Position numbers and translations under genes: made by a program. A DNA stretch of 19,760 bases from CAYYJS01 sp964472315 (lineage in GTDB: Bacteria; Verrucomicrobiota; Kiritimatiellia; UBA8416). The notes under the pieces were generated by a model that worked only from the letters and a program-made list of their open reading frames with translations, had not been told where the DNA came from and searched no databases. Positions 14,538 through 19,760 of this stretch are shown here, piece by piece (position 1 is the first letter of the stretch; each line of letters begins with the position of its first letter). The stretch is taken from assembly GCA_964472315.1 (NCBI GenBank), contig CAYYJS010000058.1, forward strand, positions 1 to 19,760. The letters are read 5' to 3'.

Positions 14538-14600
14538 ATCGAACGACGGCACTCTGGCTGAGGCGCGTTAGCGCCGATAGCCGGCAGCGCTTTGTTCGCC
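14538..14600 (-). other. complete attC-like recombination site between the mazF and dinJ cassettes
   Basis: Minus strand, in order: R'' GGCGAAC (14600-14594), AAA, L'' GCGCTgCCGGCT (14590-14579), a small terminal hairpin GGCGC-TAAC-GCGCC (14575-14562), L' AGCCAGAGTGC (14559-14549), CGTC, R' GTTCGAT (14544-14538). R'' and R' share CGAAC/GTTCG; the L arms pair over 11 positions (one G-T, one mismatch) with one extrahelical G in L''. The 63-bp size suits an attC site. The mazF stop codon lies inside it, as is common for cassette genes. Confidence 0.6.
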
Positions 14601-14930
14601 GATGATCTCGTTGAGTCCTTCGATAATTTGGCTCATCTCGTCATCGGAAACCCGTCCCATGCGTTTGCCGAGACGTTCCACTGACAGCGTCCTGATCTGA
14701 CTGATCTTCACCCATGTTGGTTTCGGCAGAGCGACGCTGGTGAGTTCCATGGTCAGGGGGAACCCCGCTCTCTGAAGCTGACTGGTCAGCGCCATTGCGA
14801 TCACAGTGCCTGAGCGTTCGTTGAAGACTTCCGGACTCAGAATGAGCACCGGACGCTGCCCGGCTTGCTCGTGACCTTTGACGGGGTTCAAGTCCGCCCA
14901 CAGGACGTCGCCTTTCAGTATGCGGGCCAT
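14568..14930 (-). CDS. mazF: MazF/PemK-type endoribonuclease toxin, 120 aa
   Basis: MazF toxins cut single-stranded RNA at short sequences. Family landmarks are GDVLWADLNPVKGHEQAGQRPVLILS with the active-site arginine (landmark at about 7-32), the MALTSQ strand, and VKISQIRTLSVERLGKRMG. Length is normal. The ATG overlaps the end of the CopG-type antitoxin by 16 bases. The last 11 codons are encoded by the attC-like site, so the C-terminus (SAAGYRR) is shaped by that site. Target sequence unknown. Confidence 0.92.
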   Translation of the reverse strand: MARILKGDVLWADLNPVKGHEQAGQRPVLILSPEVFNERSGTVIAMALTSQLQRAGFPLTMELTSVALPKPTWVKISQIRTLSVERLGKRMGRVSDDEMSQIIEGLNEIIGEQSAAGYRR

Positions 14931-15157
14931 GAGGCGACCTCCCCGGTCATGCCATCCTCGGCCAGCGCCTGCTCATCCTTGGGATCGAGCTTCGCGCATT
15001 CGCGGGCGAGCCGGTTGACGGCGAGTCGCCTCACCTTTTCCCCCACCGCTTCCTGAATGGCGCGACTGCGATTGGGAAATACATGCCGACGAACCAAACG
15101 GTCCACCTCGCGTAGAACATCCTGATCGATAGTGATCGCAATCTTTGCCACAGACAT
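14915..15157 (-). CDS. CopG/RHH-type antitoxin of the MazF pair, 80 aa
   Basis: Residues about 4-45 form a ribbon-helix-helix DNA-binding domain (KIAITIDQDVLREVDRLVRR, then FPNRSRAIQEAVGEK); the acidic tail (ALAEDGMTGEV) would bind MazF. AAGGAGG sits about 5 bases before the ATG, the best ribosome site among the antitoxins here. Upstream frames are open but lack homology. It should repress the operon through the palindrome at 15179-15199. Confidence 0.88.
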   Translation of the reverse strand: MSVAKIAITIDQDVLREVDRLVRRHVFPNRSRAIQEAVGEKVRRLAVNRLARECAKLDPKDEQALAEDGMTGEVASWPAY

Positions 15158-15178
15158 AACAACCTCCTTCTTGATTGC

Positions 15179-15214
15179 GGTATGACTATACCTCATACCA
15201 TCCCGCTGAGGCAA
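15179..15214 (-). promoter_or_regulatory. promoter and operator of the CopG/MazF cassette
   Basis: GGTATGA-N7-TCATACC (15179-15199) is a perfect 7-bp inverted repeat. On the minus strand it contains the -10 box TATAGT (15190-15185); TTGCCT (15214-15209) is an 18-bp-spaced -35. The antitoxin should bind here. Confidence 0.6.
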
Positions 15215-15237
15215 CTGCTTTTCGTCTTCTTCCGGCG

Positions 15238-15445
15238 ATTGGGATAGGATCGCCCCTTGCAGAGCGACCCTCCCTGACCACCGTACGTACGGATCACGTA
15301 TACGGCTCCTCCCCACCCCCATTACTGGGCAGCAGTTGCCTTCGGCTAACCTTCGAGCTGGTCTCTCTGGTTAAGGACTCTACATCAGTTAGTGTGCTTC
15401 CTTTCCAATGTATCACCTGTTAGCTGCCGGATACGCCCGGCACAC
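15238..15445 (-). mobile_element. shrunken group II intron, 5' end and domains V-VI, no ORF
   Basis: Minus strand: 5' end GTGTGCCGGGC, TAACTGATGTAGAGTCC and GGTTAGCCGAAGGCAAC (intron 5' region), then GAGCCGTATACG...CGTACGTACGG at 15308-15280, which has the size, the AGC triad and the hairpin of domain V, then a GGGAGGGTCGC/GCGATCCTATCCC stem as domain VI, ending ACCC-type CCCAAT at 15238. At about 208 nt it lacks the reverse transcriptase and most of domains I-IV. It begins where the R' box of the attC-like site behind yoeB should be. Confidence 0.65.
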
Positions 15446-15505
15446 AAAGTCGTTTTTGAACTGCAGCGAGCGTGCGAGCCGTCGCGGTCGAAAAACTTGT
15501 TGGCC
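15446..15505 (-). other. attC-like site after yoeB, R' box interrupted by the intron
   Basis: Minus strand: R'' GGCCAAC (15505-15499, sharing one base with the yoeB stop), L'' GTTTTTcGA, a 28-base loop, L' TCAAAAAC, spacer GACTTT, then the intron. The L arms are complementary over 8 bp with one extra C in L''. Confidence 0.45.
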
Positions 15506-15759
15506 TAATAATGATATCGTGCCTGAGCGATCAAAACAGCATCGCCCTCAACTTTGTAGACCAGGCGGTGTTCATCATTAACTCGTCTGGACCAGTAACC
15601 ACCCAGCGCATGCCGGAGCGGTTCAGGTTTCCCAATCCCTTCAAAAGGGGTGCGAACAATCTCCTTAATGAGGTCATTGATCCGCCTGAGCAATTTCTTA
15701 TCCGTGTGTTGCCAATGGAGATAGTCTTCCCACGCTTGGCTTGAGAAAACGATCTTCAT
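15505..15759 (-). CDS. yoeB: YoeB-type mRNA interferase toxin, 84 aa
   Basis: YoeB cleaves mRNA in the ribosomal A site. The protein is exactly the E. coli length, and all key residues are in place: Glu46 (KPEPLR), Arg65 (NDEHRLVYKV) and the C-terminal His83-Tyr84 (ARYHY). Its ATG overlaps the yefM stop by four bases (ATGA). The stop codon abuts the R'' box of an attC-like site. Confidence 0.95.
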   Translation of the reverse strand: MKIVFSSQAWEDYLHWQHTDKKLLRRINDLIKEIVRTPFEGIGKPEPLRHALGGYWSRRVNDEHRLVYKVEGDAVLIAQARYHY

Positions 15760-16007
15760 TCCGCCAAAGCCCTTTCAATCCCCTTCCCCTCCTCAAGTTC
15801 CTTGATCGAGTCCAATAGCCGTCGGGTGTTTCGAGGACTGCGGAGCAAATAGGCAGTTTCCGTAAGGGATTCAAAATCGTCCAGCGCAATCATGACGACC
15901 GAATCCTCGCGCTTGCGCGTGATGATAATTGGATCGTGATCTTGACAGACCCGACGAATCGTCTCCGCCAATGTTTCTCTGGCTTCTGTATAGGTTATCG
16001 CATTCAT
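15756..16007 (-). CDS. yefM: YefM-type (Phd/YefM) antitoxin, 83 aa
   Basis: The Phd/YefM fold is clear from MNAITYTEARETLAETIRRV, DPIIITRKRE and VVMIALDDFESLTETAYLLRSP, with a C-terminal toxin-binding helix (KELEEGKGIERAL). It neutralises YoeB and co-represses the operon. No Shine-Dalgarno precedes the ATG; TTGACA lies about 31 bases upstream, so the transcript may begin at or next to the ATG. Confidence 0.93.
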   Translation of the reverse strand: MNAITYTEARETLAETIRRVCQDHDPIIITRKREDSVVMIALDDFESLTETAYLLRSPRNTRRLLDSIKELEEGKGIERALAE

Positions 16008-16014
16008 ATGGACA

Positions 16015-16043
16015 GGATACTGTACATATCATCATCTTGTCAA
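16015..16043 (-). promoter_or_regulatory. yefM promoter region with TGTACA operator core
   Basis: TGTACA at 16021-16026 is the core hexamer recognised by YefM in E. coli. TTGACA on the minus strand (16043-16038) is a perfect -35; the -10 17 bp on (GTATCC) is poor, leaving the operator in the spacer. Confidence 0.5.
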
Positions 16044-16063
16044 TCTCATCATTTTTGGAGCCA

Positions 16064-16119
16064 ATCGGGATAGGGGGGCGCCCCGCGGCACCGCCCCTCC
16101 CACACCACCCGGCATGCGG
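16064..16119 (-). mobile_element. 3' fragment of a group II intron (half of domain V plus domain VI)
   Basis: Minus strand: GCATGCCGGGTGG (3' half of a domain V), a GGGAGGGGCGGTGCCG.../GCGCCCCCCTATCCC stem, ending CCCGAT. It is clearly related to the end of the intron at 15238. The next bases, TGGCTCC, would complete an R'-like GTTGGCT if the intron had split the box after GT. The yefM cassette begins right after. Confidence 0.55.
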
Positions 16120-16133
16120 ATTGTCGAAGAGAC

Positions 16134-16195
16134 GACGAAGTGCGGGACGAAGCGTGGGACGAAGCGTAGACGACGAAGTGTGCGACGAAGTGTGC
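16134..16195. repeat. tandem repeat, five copies of a 12-bp unit
   Basis: Units start GACGAAG and end TGCGG, CGTGG, CGTAGAC, TGTGC and TGTGC; the third is 14 bp. It joins the truncated intron to unrelated DNA. There are no spacers, so it is not a CRISPR array. Confidence 0.75.
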
Positions 16196-16340
16196 AGCCG
16201 TCGTCCGCACCCAGTGAGTCCCACGCTTCTGGGGTCTTTAAGACTCAGGGCGTCAGGTTCGGCGAGCTCGCGAGCCGTAACTTGGACCCTCTGGTTCTGC
16301 CACTCGCATGTGCCGCTTCGTCCGATTCACGAGGCCGGGT
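16196..16340. other. intergenic, self-complementary patches only
   Basis: Contains CTCGCGAG and GGCGAGCTCGC palindromes around 16260-16280 and a GGCCGGGT...ACCGGCC hairpin reaching to about 16352. No gene seen. Confidence 0.4.
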
Positions 16341-16450
16341 CTACCGGCCCTCCTGTGACGCCTTGAGACGGTCGAACAGCTGGGCAGATCGTGCCCGCAT
16401 TCGCTGGCGAGATGATCTTTGATCTGCCAGAGTTCCTTGAGTAAAAACTT
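16341..16450 (-). pseudogene. remnant of a small hypothetical ORF
   Basis: Directly after the lipoprotein stop, the minus strand reads KFLLKELWQIKDHLASECGHDL, then shifts one frame near 16390 to LFDRLKASQEGR and a stop. The combined pattern (KELWQIKDxLAxExGHD-xxLFDxL) resembles a short conserved bacterial protein that I remember from TA-rich regions, but it has no start codon here and is frameshifted. Confidence 0.35.
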
Positions 16451-16828
16451 TCATTCTTTGAGTAATTCGAAACGAAGCTTGTCGTACTTGTCGACAGCTT
16501 TTGGGTTGTTCTTCAACACATAGGTGAAGTTTCCACCCGAGAGCAGATGCTCCCCGACGTAGTCCTCGGGTTGAAGTACTGCCTCTTGGCCGCCAAAAAC
16601 AGCCTGCACGTAGGCATACCCGTAAGCCTTGGTCACTTTCCGGTAGGTGGTAGTTTGGCCCGGAGGGATGTTCCCATACTCTTCTGTTTGCGATGGGAAC
16701 TTCACCAATACATTCTGCAATTCGATATCACCTCGATTGGAAACACGGATCATTACATCCTTCTGACATCCGCATAGACTTGCTACTCCCGCCAGAACGC
16801 AAAGTAGAGCCATGAGTTTCTTCGTCAT
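16451..16828 (-). CDS. small lipoprotein of unknown function, 125 aa
   Basis: GGGAGG lies 5 bases before the ATG. The N-terminus MTKKLMALLCVLAGVASLCGC is a lipoprotein signal; lipobox LCGC puts the acylated cysteine at residue 21. The mature part (about 100 residues) is beta-rich with VMIRVSNRGDIELQNVLVKFPS, a pattern like small immunoglobulin-like folds, and no catalytic motif. It starts 35 bp after the GH36 gene and is probably on the same transcript. No family recognised. Confidence 0.75.
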   Translation of the reverse strand: MTKKLMALLCVLAGVASLCGCQKDVMIRVSNRGDIELQNVLVKFPSQTEEYGNIPPGQTTTYRKVTKAYGYAYVQAVFGGQEAVLQPEDYVGEHLLSGGNFTYVLKNNPKAVDKYDKLRFELLKE

Positions 16829-16863
16829 AATACCTCCCGAACACTACCAGTGAGGCGCGAGCT

Positions 16864-19017
16864 TCAGCGAGTCGCCTCCGAGGGATTGTTGGCAACCCTC
16901 TTTCCGCAGCGGTTGTAGAAGATCAATCGGCTGGAACGCGGGGTATCGATGGACAAGACCAGACCATTTTCCATTAATTCGTTTCCGTCCGCCTTCAGGG
17001 GTTGACCGCCATCAGCATCCTCAAACGCATAAGTTTCCGCCGCGTCCATGCCGCGGAGTTGGAAACATCCGGAGGTCATCGGGCTTTCGGGCCTGCGGAA
17101 GGCCAGGATCGCGCCCGCCTGCCTGTCGGGCAGAATCAGTTGATACACCAGCCAGGATTCCAAATCGAACACGCAGGGCGTCAAGAGATGGAAGTCGCCC
17201 TGGAAATACGGGCGCAGTCGCCGGATTTCGGCGAGCCGGCGGCGGAACCATTCCTGATCGGAATCAGGGGACTTGACATCGCAGGTGCCGAACTCGTTCA
17301 GGCTGAGAATGAGCCCCGCCGAGTACGCGGAGCGGGCCTGGTAGGTATCGCCCGGCTTCGCCACCGGGCTGGTGCTGTTGAGTGGCATCCACAGTTGCAG
17401 TCCGGCCGTGTGAACTTGCGAGGCCTCGGCTCGTGTGTGCGGAAAGCAGTTGTAGTCGGTTCGCCACAGCGCGACGCTGCGGGTGATCGTCTCCAGTTCC
17501 AAACGGCGGCCGCCGCTGGCGCAGTTGTCGATCAGCAGGTGGGCATGGCGTCGGCGAATCTCATCCCAGAAGTCATAGAGCCCCTCGACGAACCGGATTT
17601 CCAGCCACCCCTTGCGGCCCGCCTCCTCGGCGGCATCCCAGTAGGGACCGGGGTCCATGTTGAAATCCTCACGGTAGCAGTCGACGCCGTTCGCCGAGAT
17701 CAACGACGAGACCGTTTCCACCGCCCATCGCCATGCATCGGGATGGGCGAGGTTCAGCAGCATGCCCTCGCCGGGCTTCGGCGGATCCTTGGAGATGCGC
17801 AGGAACCAGTCCGGGTGTTCCAGAGTCACGGGTGTGCCGTAAACCGCCCGTTCCGGCTCGATCCATAGCAGGAACTTCATCCCGGCCCGGTGCGCGGCGT
17901 CGCTGACGGGCTTGAGCCCCTGGGGATGATAGAGCGGATTGACACGCCAGTCGCCGGTGACCGACCATTCGCCTTCGAAGACGCTGGGGCACGGTTTGGT
18001 GGATGTGCCATACCAGCCAGCATCCACCCAGTAGTAGTCATACGGTAATCCTTGCCGTTTGATCGCGTCAATGGCATCCAGGTGTCCCGGTGTCGGTGTG
18101 CCGCCCCAACTTCCGTTGCAGACAGGCACCTCCACCGGTTGGCCAGCAACGGAAGGACTATGGTGTTTGAGCACGAACCGCCGCCAGAGATTGTGCGCGT
18201 CTGCCGCCCCCCCCCGCCAATGCAACAGCGCGACGCGCGGAGAGCGGATCTGCTCGCCGGGGCGCAACCGCAGGTCCAGGTGCTCCATGCCGGCGGAAAT
18301 GCAAGTCACGCCCTTGCCGTCATGGGCGAACTCCGCGAACCAGCGACCGCTCCAGCCCAAGGCAATGAACAGACCCTCATCCCCCGTGCACAGGTTGAAG
18401 AACGGCAGCCAGGTGGCCGACGTGCGACCGTCGTTCATCACCCACTGAGGCGATCCGTTTCGCACCTTCCGAAAAGCCGCGTTGGCGGCGCTGTCCATGC
18501 GGATGGTGCGGCCGGCGTCCCACATGGACTGCCGCAGTTCATCGCGGACATACTGGAAATCGTCATACCGTCCATCGCTTCCGTAGGCGCGGCGCAGTTC
18601 CGGCATCTCGCCTTCGCGGATACACTTCCAGAACGTGTCGAGCGCCTTGAAGTCTCGGAGTGGCTCCGTCTCCCCGGCACCCTCGCAACGCAGCCGCACG
18701 ACCCATTCCATGGCGGGAAAGGCGGAGAATTCTGTCAGCTCCATGATGCACGACAGATTCGAGTCTCGGTCCGACCACCGCAGGAGATGCAGGCGTCGTC
18801 CATTCAGCCACGCGCCGGTTTCGCACCGCGCGTTCTCCCGCGTGATCCATTCGCGGCTGGATCGGGTGCCGCACACAAAGCGGAACGGGACATCCAGCGA
18901 ATGACGCTCCGACTGCCGAGCGGCGTCTTCCGCCGACATTTCACCGCACAACACACGGATCCACGTTTGTATCATGGCCATCGTCTCGGATTCCTCGTTC
19001 GAACTCATTTGCGTCAT
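16864..19017 (-). CDS. GH36-type alpha-galactosidase, cytoplasmic, 717 aa
   Basis: GH36/clan-D enzymes hydrolyse alpha-galactosides with retention. The N-terminal half (to about 300) is a beta-sandwich domain; the catalytic barrel shows YYWVDAGWYG (329-338), KFLLWIEPER (381-390), the nucleophile-type motif CYREDFN (Asp451), NCASGGRRLE (498-507) and RTDYN with the likely acid/base Asp521. A C-terminal beta domain follows. There is no signal peptide, so the substrate would be imported. The ATG at MTQMSSNEE has GGGAG 10 bases upstream; a GTG three codons earlier is too close to that site. It begins 34 bp after the PIN gene. Specificity for alpha-galactosides is likely, not proven. Confidence 0.85.
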   Translation of the reverse strand: MTQMSSNEESETMAMIQTWIRVLCGEMSAEDAARQSERHSLDVPFRFVCGTRSSREWITRENARCETGAWLNGRRLHLLRWSDRDSNLSCIMELTEFSAFPAMEWVVRLRCEGAGETEPLRDFKALDTFWKCIREGEMPELRRAYGSDGRYDDFQYVRDELRQSMWDAGRTIRMDSAANAAFRKVRNGSPQWVMNDGRTSATWLPFFNLCTGDEGLFIALGWSGRWFAEFAHDGKGVTCISAGMEHLDLRLRPGEQIRSPRVALLHWRGGAADAHNLWRRFVLKHHSPSVAGQPVEVPVCNGSWGGTPTPGHLDAIDAIKRQGLPYDYYWVDAGWYGTSTKPCPSVFEGEWSVTGDWRVNPLYHPQGLKPVSDAAHRAGMKFLLWIEPERAVYGTPVTLEHPDWFLRISKDPPKPGEGMLLNLAHPDAWRWAVETVSSLISANGVDCYREDFNMDPGPYWDAAEEAGRKGWLEIRFVEGLYDFWDEIRRRHAHLLIDNCASGGRRLELETITRSVALWRTDYNCFPHTRAEASQVHTAGLQLWMPLNSTSPVAKPGDTYQARSAYSAGLILSLNEFGTCDVKSPDSDQEWFRRRLAEIRRLRPYFQGDFHLLTPCVFDLESWLVYQLILPDRQAGAILAFRRPESPMTSGCFQLRGMDAAETYAFEDADGGQPLKADGNELMENGLVLSIDTPRSSRLIFYNRCGKRVANNPSEATR

Positions 19018-19051
19018 CGTCGCCACACTCCCATTTTGCCAACGGCGAACA

Positions 19052-19486
19052 TCACGGGCGGCGCAAGCCGTACCGTGGATTTTCTGGTTGGCCTCTCTCG
19101 TTGTCCCAAAACTGACGGGGTGACAGGATCTTCATGGATCCCACATGTTTCAGGCCCAAGACTTCCTTGTCTCCTGTGATGAGGATATCTGCGGCTCCAT
19201 TGATCGCCGATGAAACGATGGCGATATCTGCCATATCCTTCAGCGGGAGATCGGCAAGCGGGAGGGCCTCTGCTGCAATGGTGTCGTGCTGCAAAAACCA
19301 GACCACGTCGGCAATCATTTCCGGCGAGACTCCAAACTTGTCCTTGAGAACCCGCCGAAGTTCCTCGACGAGGTGCTCCGAAACGACCAAGTCATGGAAC
19401 TCGATGACGGTGCGCAACACGTCAGCACAGAGGCCACGGGTCGCCGTGGCACTGGCGATGACGTTGGTGTCGAGGAAGACCTTCAT
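19052..19486 (-). CDS. PIN-domain toxin, COG1569-like, 144 aa
   Basis: The chain starts MKVFLDTNVIASA (first catalytic Asp6), has SEHLVEELRRVL in the middle and ends the active site with LKDMADIAIVSSA and DILITGDKEVLGL. This pattern is that of the COG1569 group of PIN ribonucleases. The ATG overlaps the stop of the RHH gene as ATGA, marking a TA pair. About 15 residues after the domain (NERGQPENPRYG) look non-conserved. Confidence 0.87.
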   Translation of the reverse strand: MKVFLDTNVIASATATRGLCADVLRTVIEFHDLVVSEHLVEELRRVLKDKFGVSPEMIADVVWFLQHDTIAAEALPLADLPLKDMADIAIVSSAINGAADILITGDKEVLGLKHVGSMKILSPRQFWDNERGQPENPRYGLRRP

Positions 19487-19704
19487 GAGACTTGGGAGAA
19501 GACATCGTCGTCGGTCAGAAATCCACGGGCCTCGGCAAACGGCATCGTCCGTCGGCGAATGGCCTCAAACTGCGTCAGGCGAAGTTGGCGGCGAAGTGCA
19601 TCCCGGGCCACTTCGCTTCGACTACGTCCAACCTGACGGCTTGCTTTGCCGAGAAGACGATCCAAGTCCTCATCCAATCGGATACTGAGCGTTGCTGTTT
19701 TCAT
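19483..19704 (-). CDS. ribbon-helix-helix antitoxin of the PIN pair, 73 aa
   Basis: MKTATLSIRLDEDLDRLLGK and GRSRSEVARDALRRQL form an RHH DNA-binding domain (about 3-45); the tail (about 46-73, RTMPFAEARGFLTDDDVF) should bind the toxin. A TTG three codons upstream is possible, but the ATG is where homology begins. There is no Shine-Dalgarno, and the -10 box ends only 7 bases upstream, so the message is probably leaderless. Confidence 0.85.
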   Translation of the reverse strand: MKTATLSIRLDEDLDRLLGKASRQVGRSRSEVARDALRRQLRLTQFEAIRRRTMPFAEARGFLTDDDVFSQVS

Positions 19705-19711
19705 GTGTGAC

Positions 19712-19740
19712 AATGTATGACATCAGATCGTTCTTGTCAA
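19712..19740 (-). promoter_or_regulatory. promoter of the RHH/PIN operon
   Basis: Minus strand TTGACA (19740-19735), 17 bp, TACATT (19717-19712). Repeated TGTCA motifs (TGTCATACATTGTCA) overlap the -10 and may be the antitoxin binding site. It may also drive the GH36 and lipoprotein genes downstream. Confidence 0.6.
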
Positions 19741-19760
19741 TCATTCTGTTCGGCCAACGT

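Noticed and set aside
16134..16195. CRISPR array
   Set aside because: Repeat units are contiguous, 12 bp and without spacers; no cas genes.

Overview
High-GC (roughly 60-65%) bacterial chromosome from a Gram-negative-type cell: there is a TatA protein, two lipoproteins with lipoboxes, an SLT-type lytic transglycosylase, and Shine-Dalgarno sites of the AGGAGG type. The gene mix (RAYT and group II intron debris, DUF362 ferredoxin, long U32 protein, cytoplasmic GH36 enzyme, dense toxin-antitoxin content) would suit a PVC-group bacterium such as Kiritimatiellota, Lentisphaerota or Verrucomicrobiota. That placement is inference only; no taxonomic marker gene is present.

Layout. (1) 114-923: an AbrB/VapC toxin-antitoxin (TA) module, plus strand, bounded by a perfect 23-bp direct repeat whose right copy overlaps the 3' end of tatA. 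(2) 917-5946, minus strand: an apparent operon tetR - kamA (lysine 2,3-aminomutase) - D-Ala-D-Ala-ligase-like ATP-grasp - second ATP-grasp fused to a GNAT acetyltransferase - tatA. The promoter has an operator-like palindrome over its -10 box. The three enzyme genes touch or overlap (TAGTG, ATGA), so they probably act together on beta-lysine; the pathway is not one I recognise beyond its aminomutase and acetyltransferase steps. (3) 6055-10916: a lytic transglycosylase lipoprotein (plus), then on the minus strand a small membrane protein, a DUF362 4Fe-4S protein and a long U32 (RlhA-like) protein. (4) 11126-11893: a decayed uroporphyrinogen-decarboxylase-like gene, three closely packed palindromes and a small membrane protein.

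(5) 11.9-16.1 kb is the most unusual part. Four different TA pairs (nucleotidyltransferase type, DinJ/YafQ, CopG/MazF, YefM/YoeB) all lie on the minus strand. Three toxin genes are followed by an imperfect hairpin with the architecture of an integron attC site: R'' box, L'' arm with an extrahelical base or internal loop, terminal loop, L' arm, R' box. The site after mazF is complete; the sites after the nucleotidyltransferase and yoeB run straight into the 5' ends of decayed group II introns; the site after yafQ runs into a decayed REP-associated tyrosine transposase (RAYT) element. The 3' end of a third intron lies just upstream of yefM. No integron integrase is in the window, so I read this as an integrase-less attC cassette cluster carrying TA cassettes, with retroelements and transposons sitting at the recombination boxes.

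(6) 16.45-19.74 kb, minus strand: an RHH/PIN toxin-antitoxin pair, a GH36-type alpha-galactosidase and a small lipoprotein, spaced closely enough to be one transcript. In total there are six TA pairs plus one truncated PIN gene in under 20 kb.
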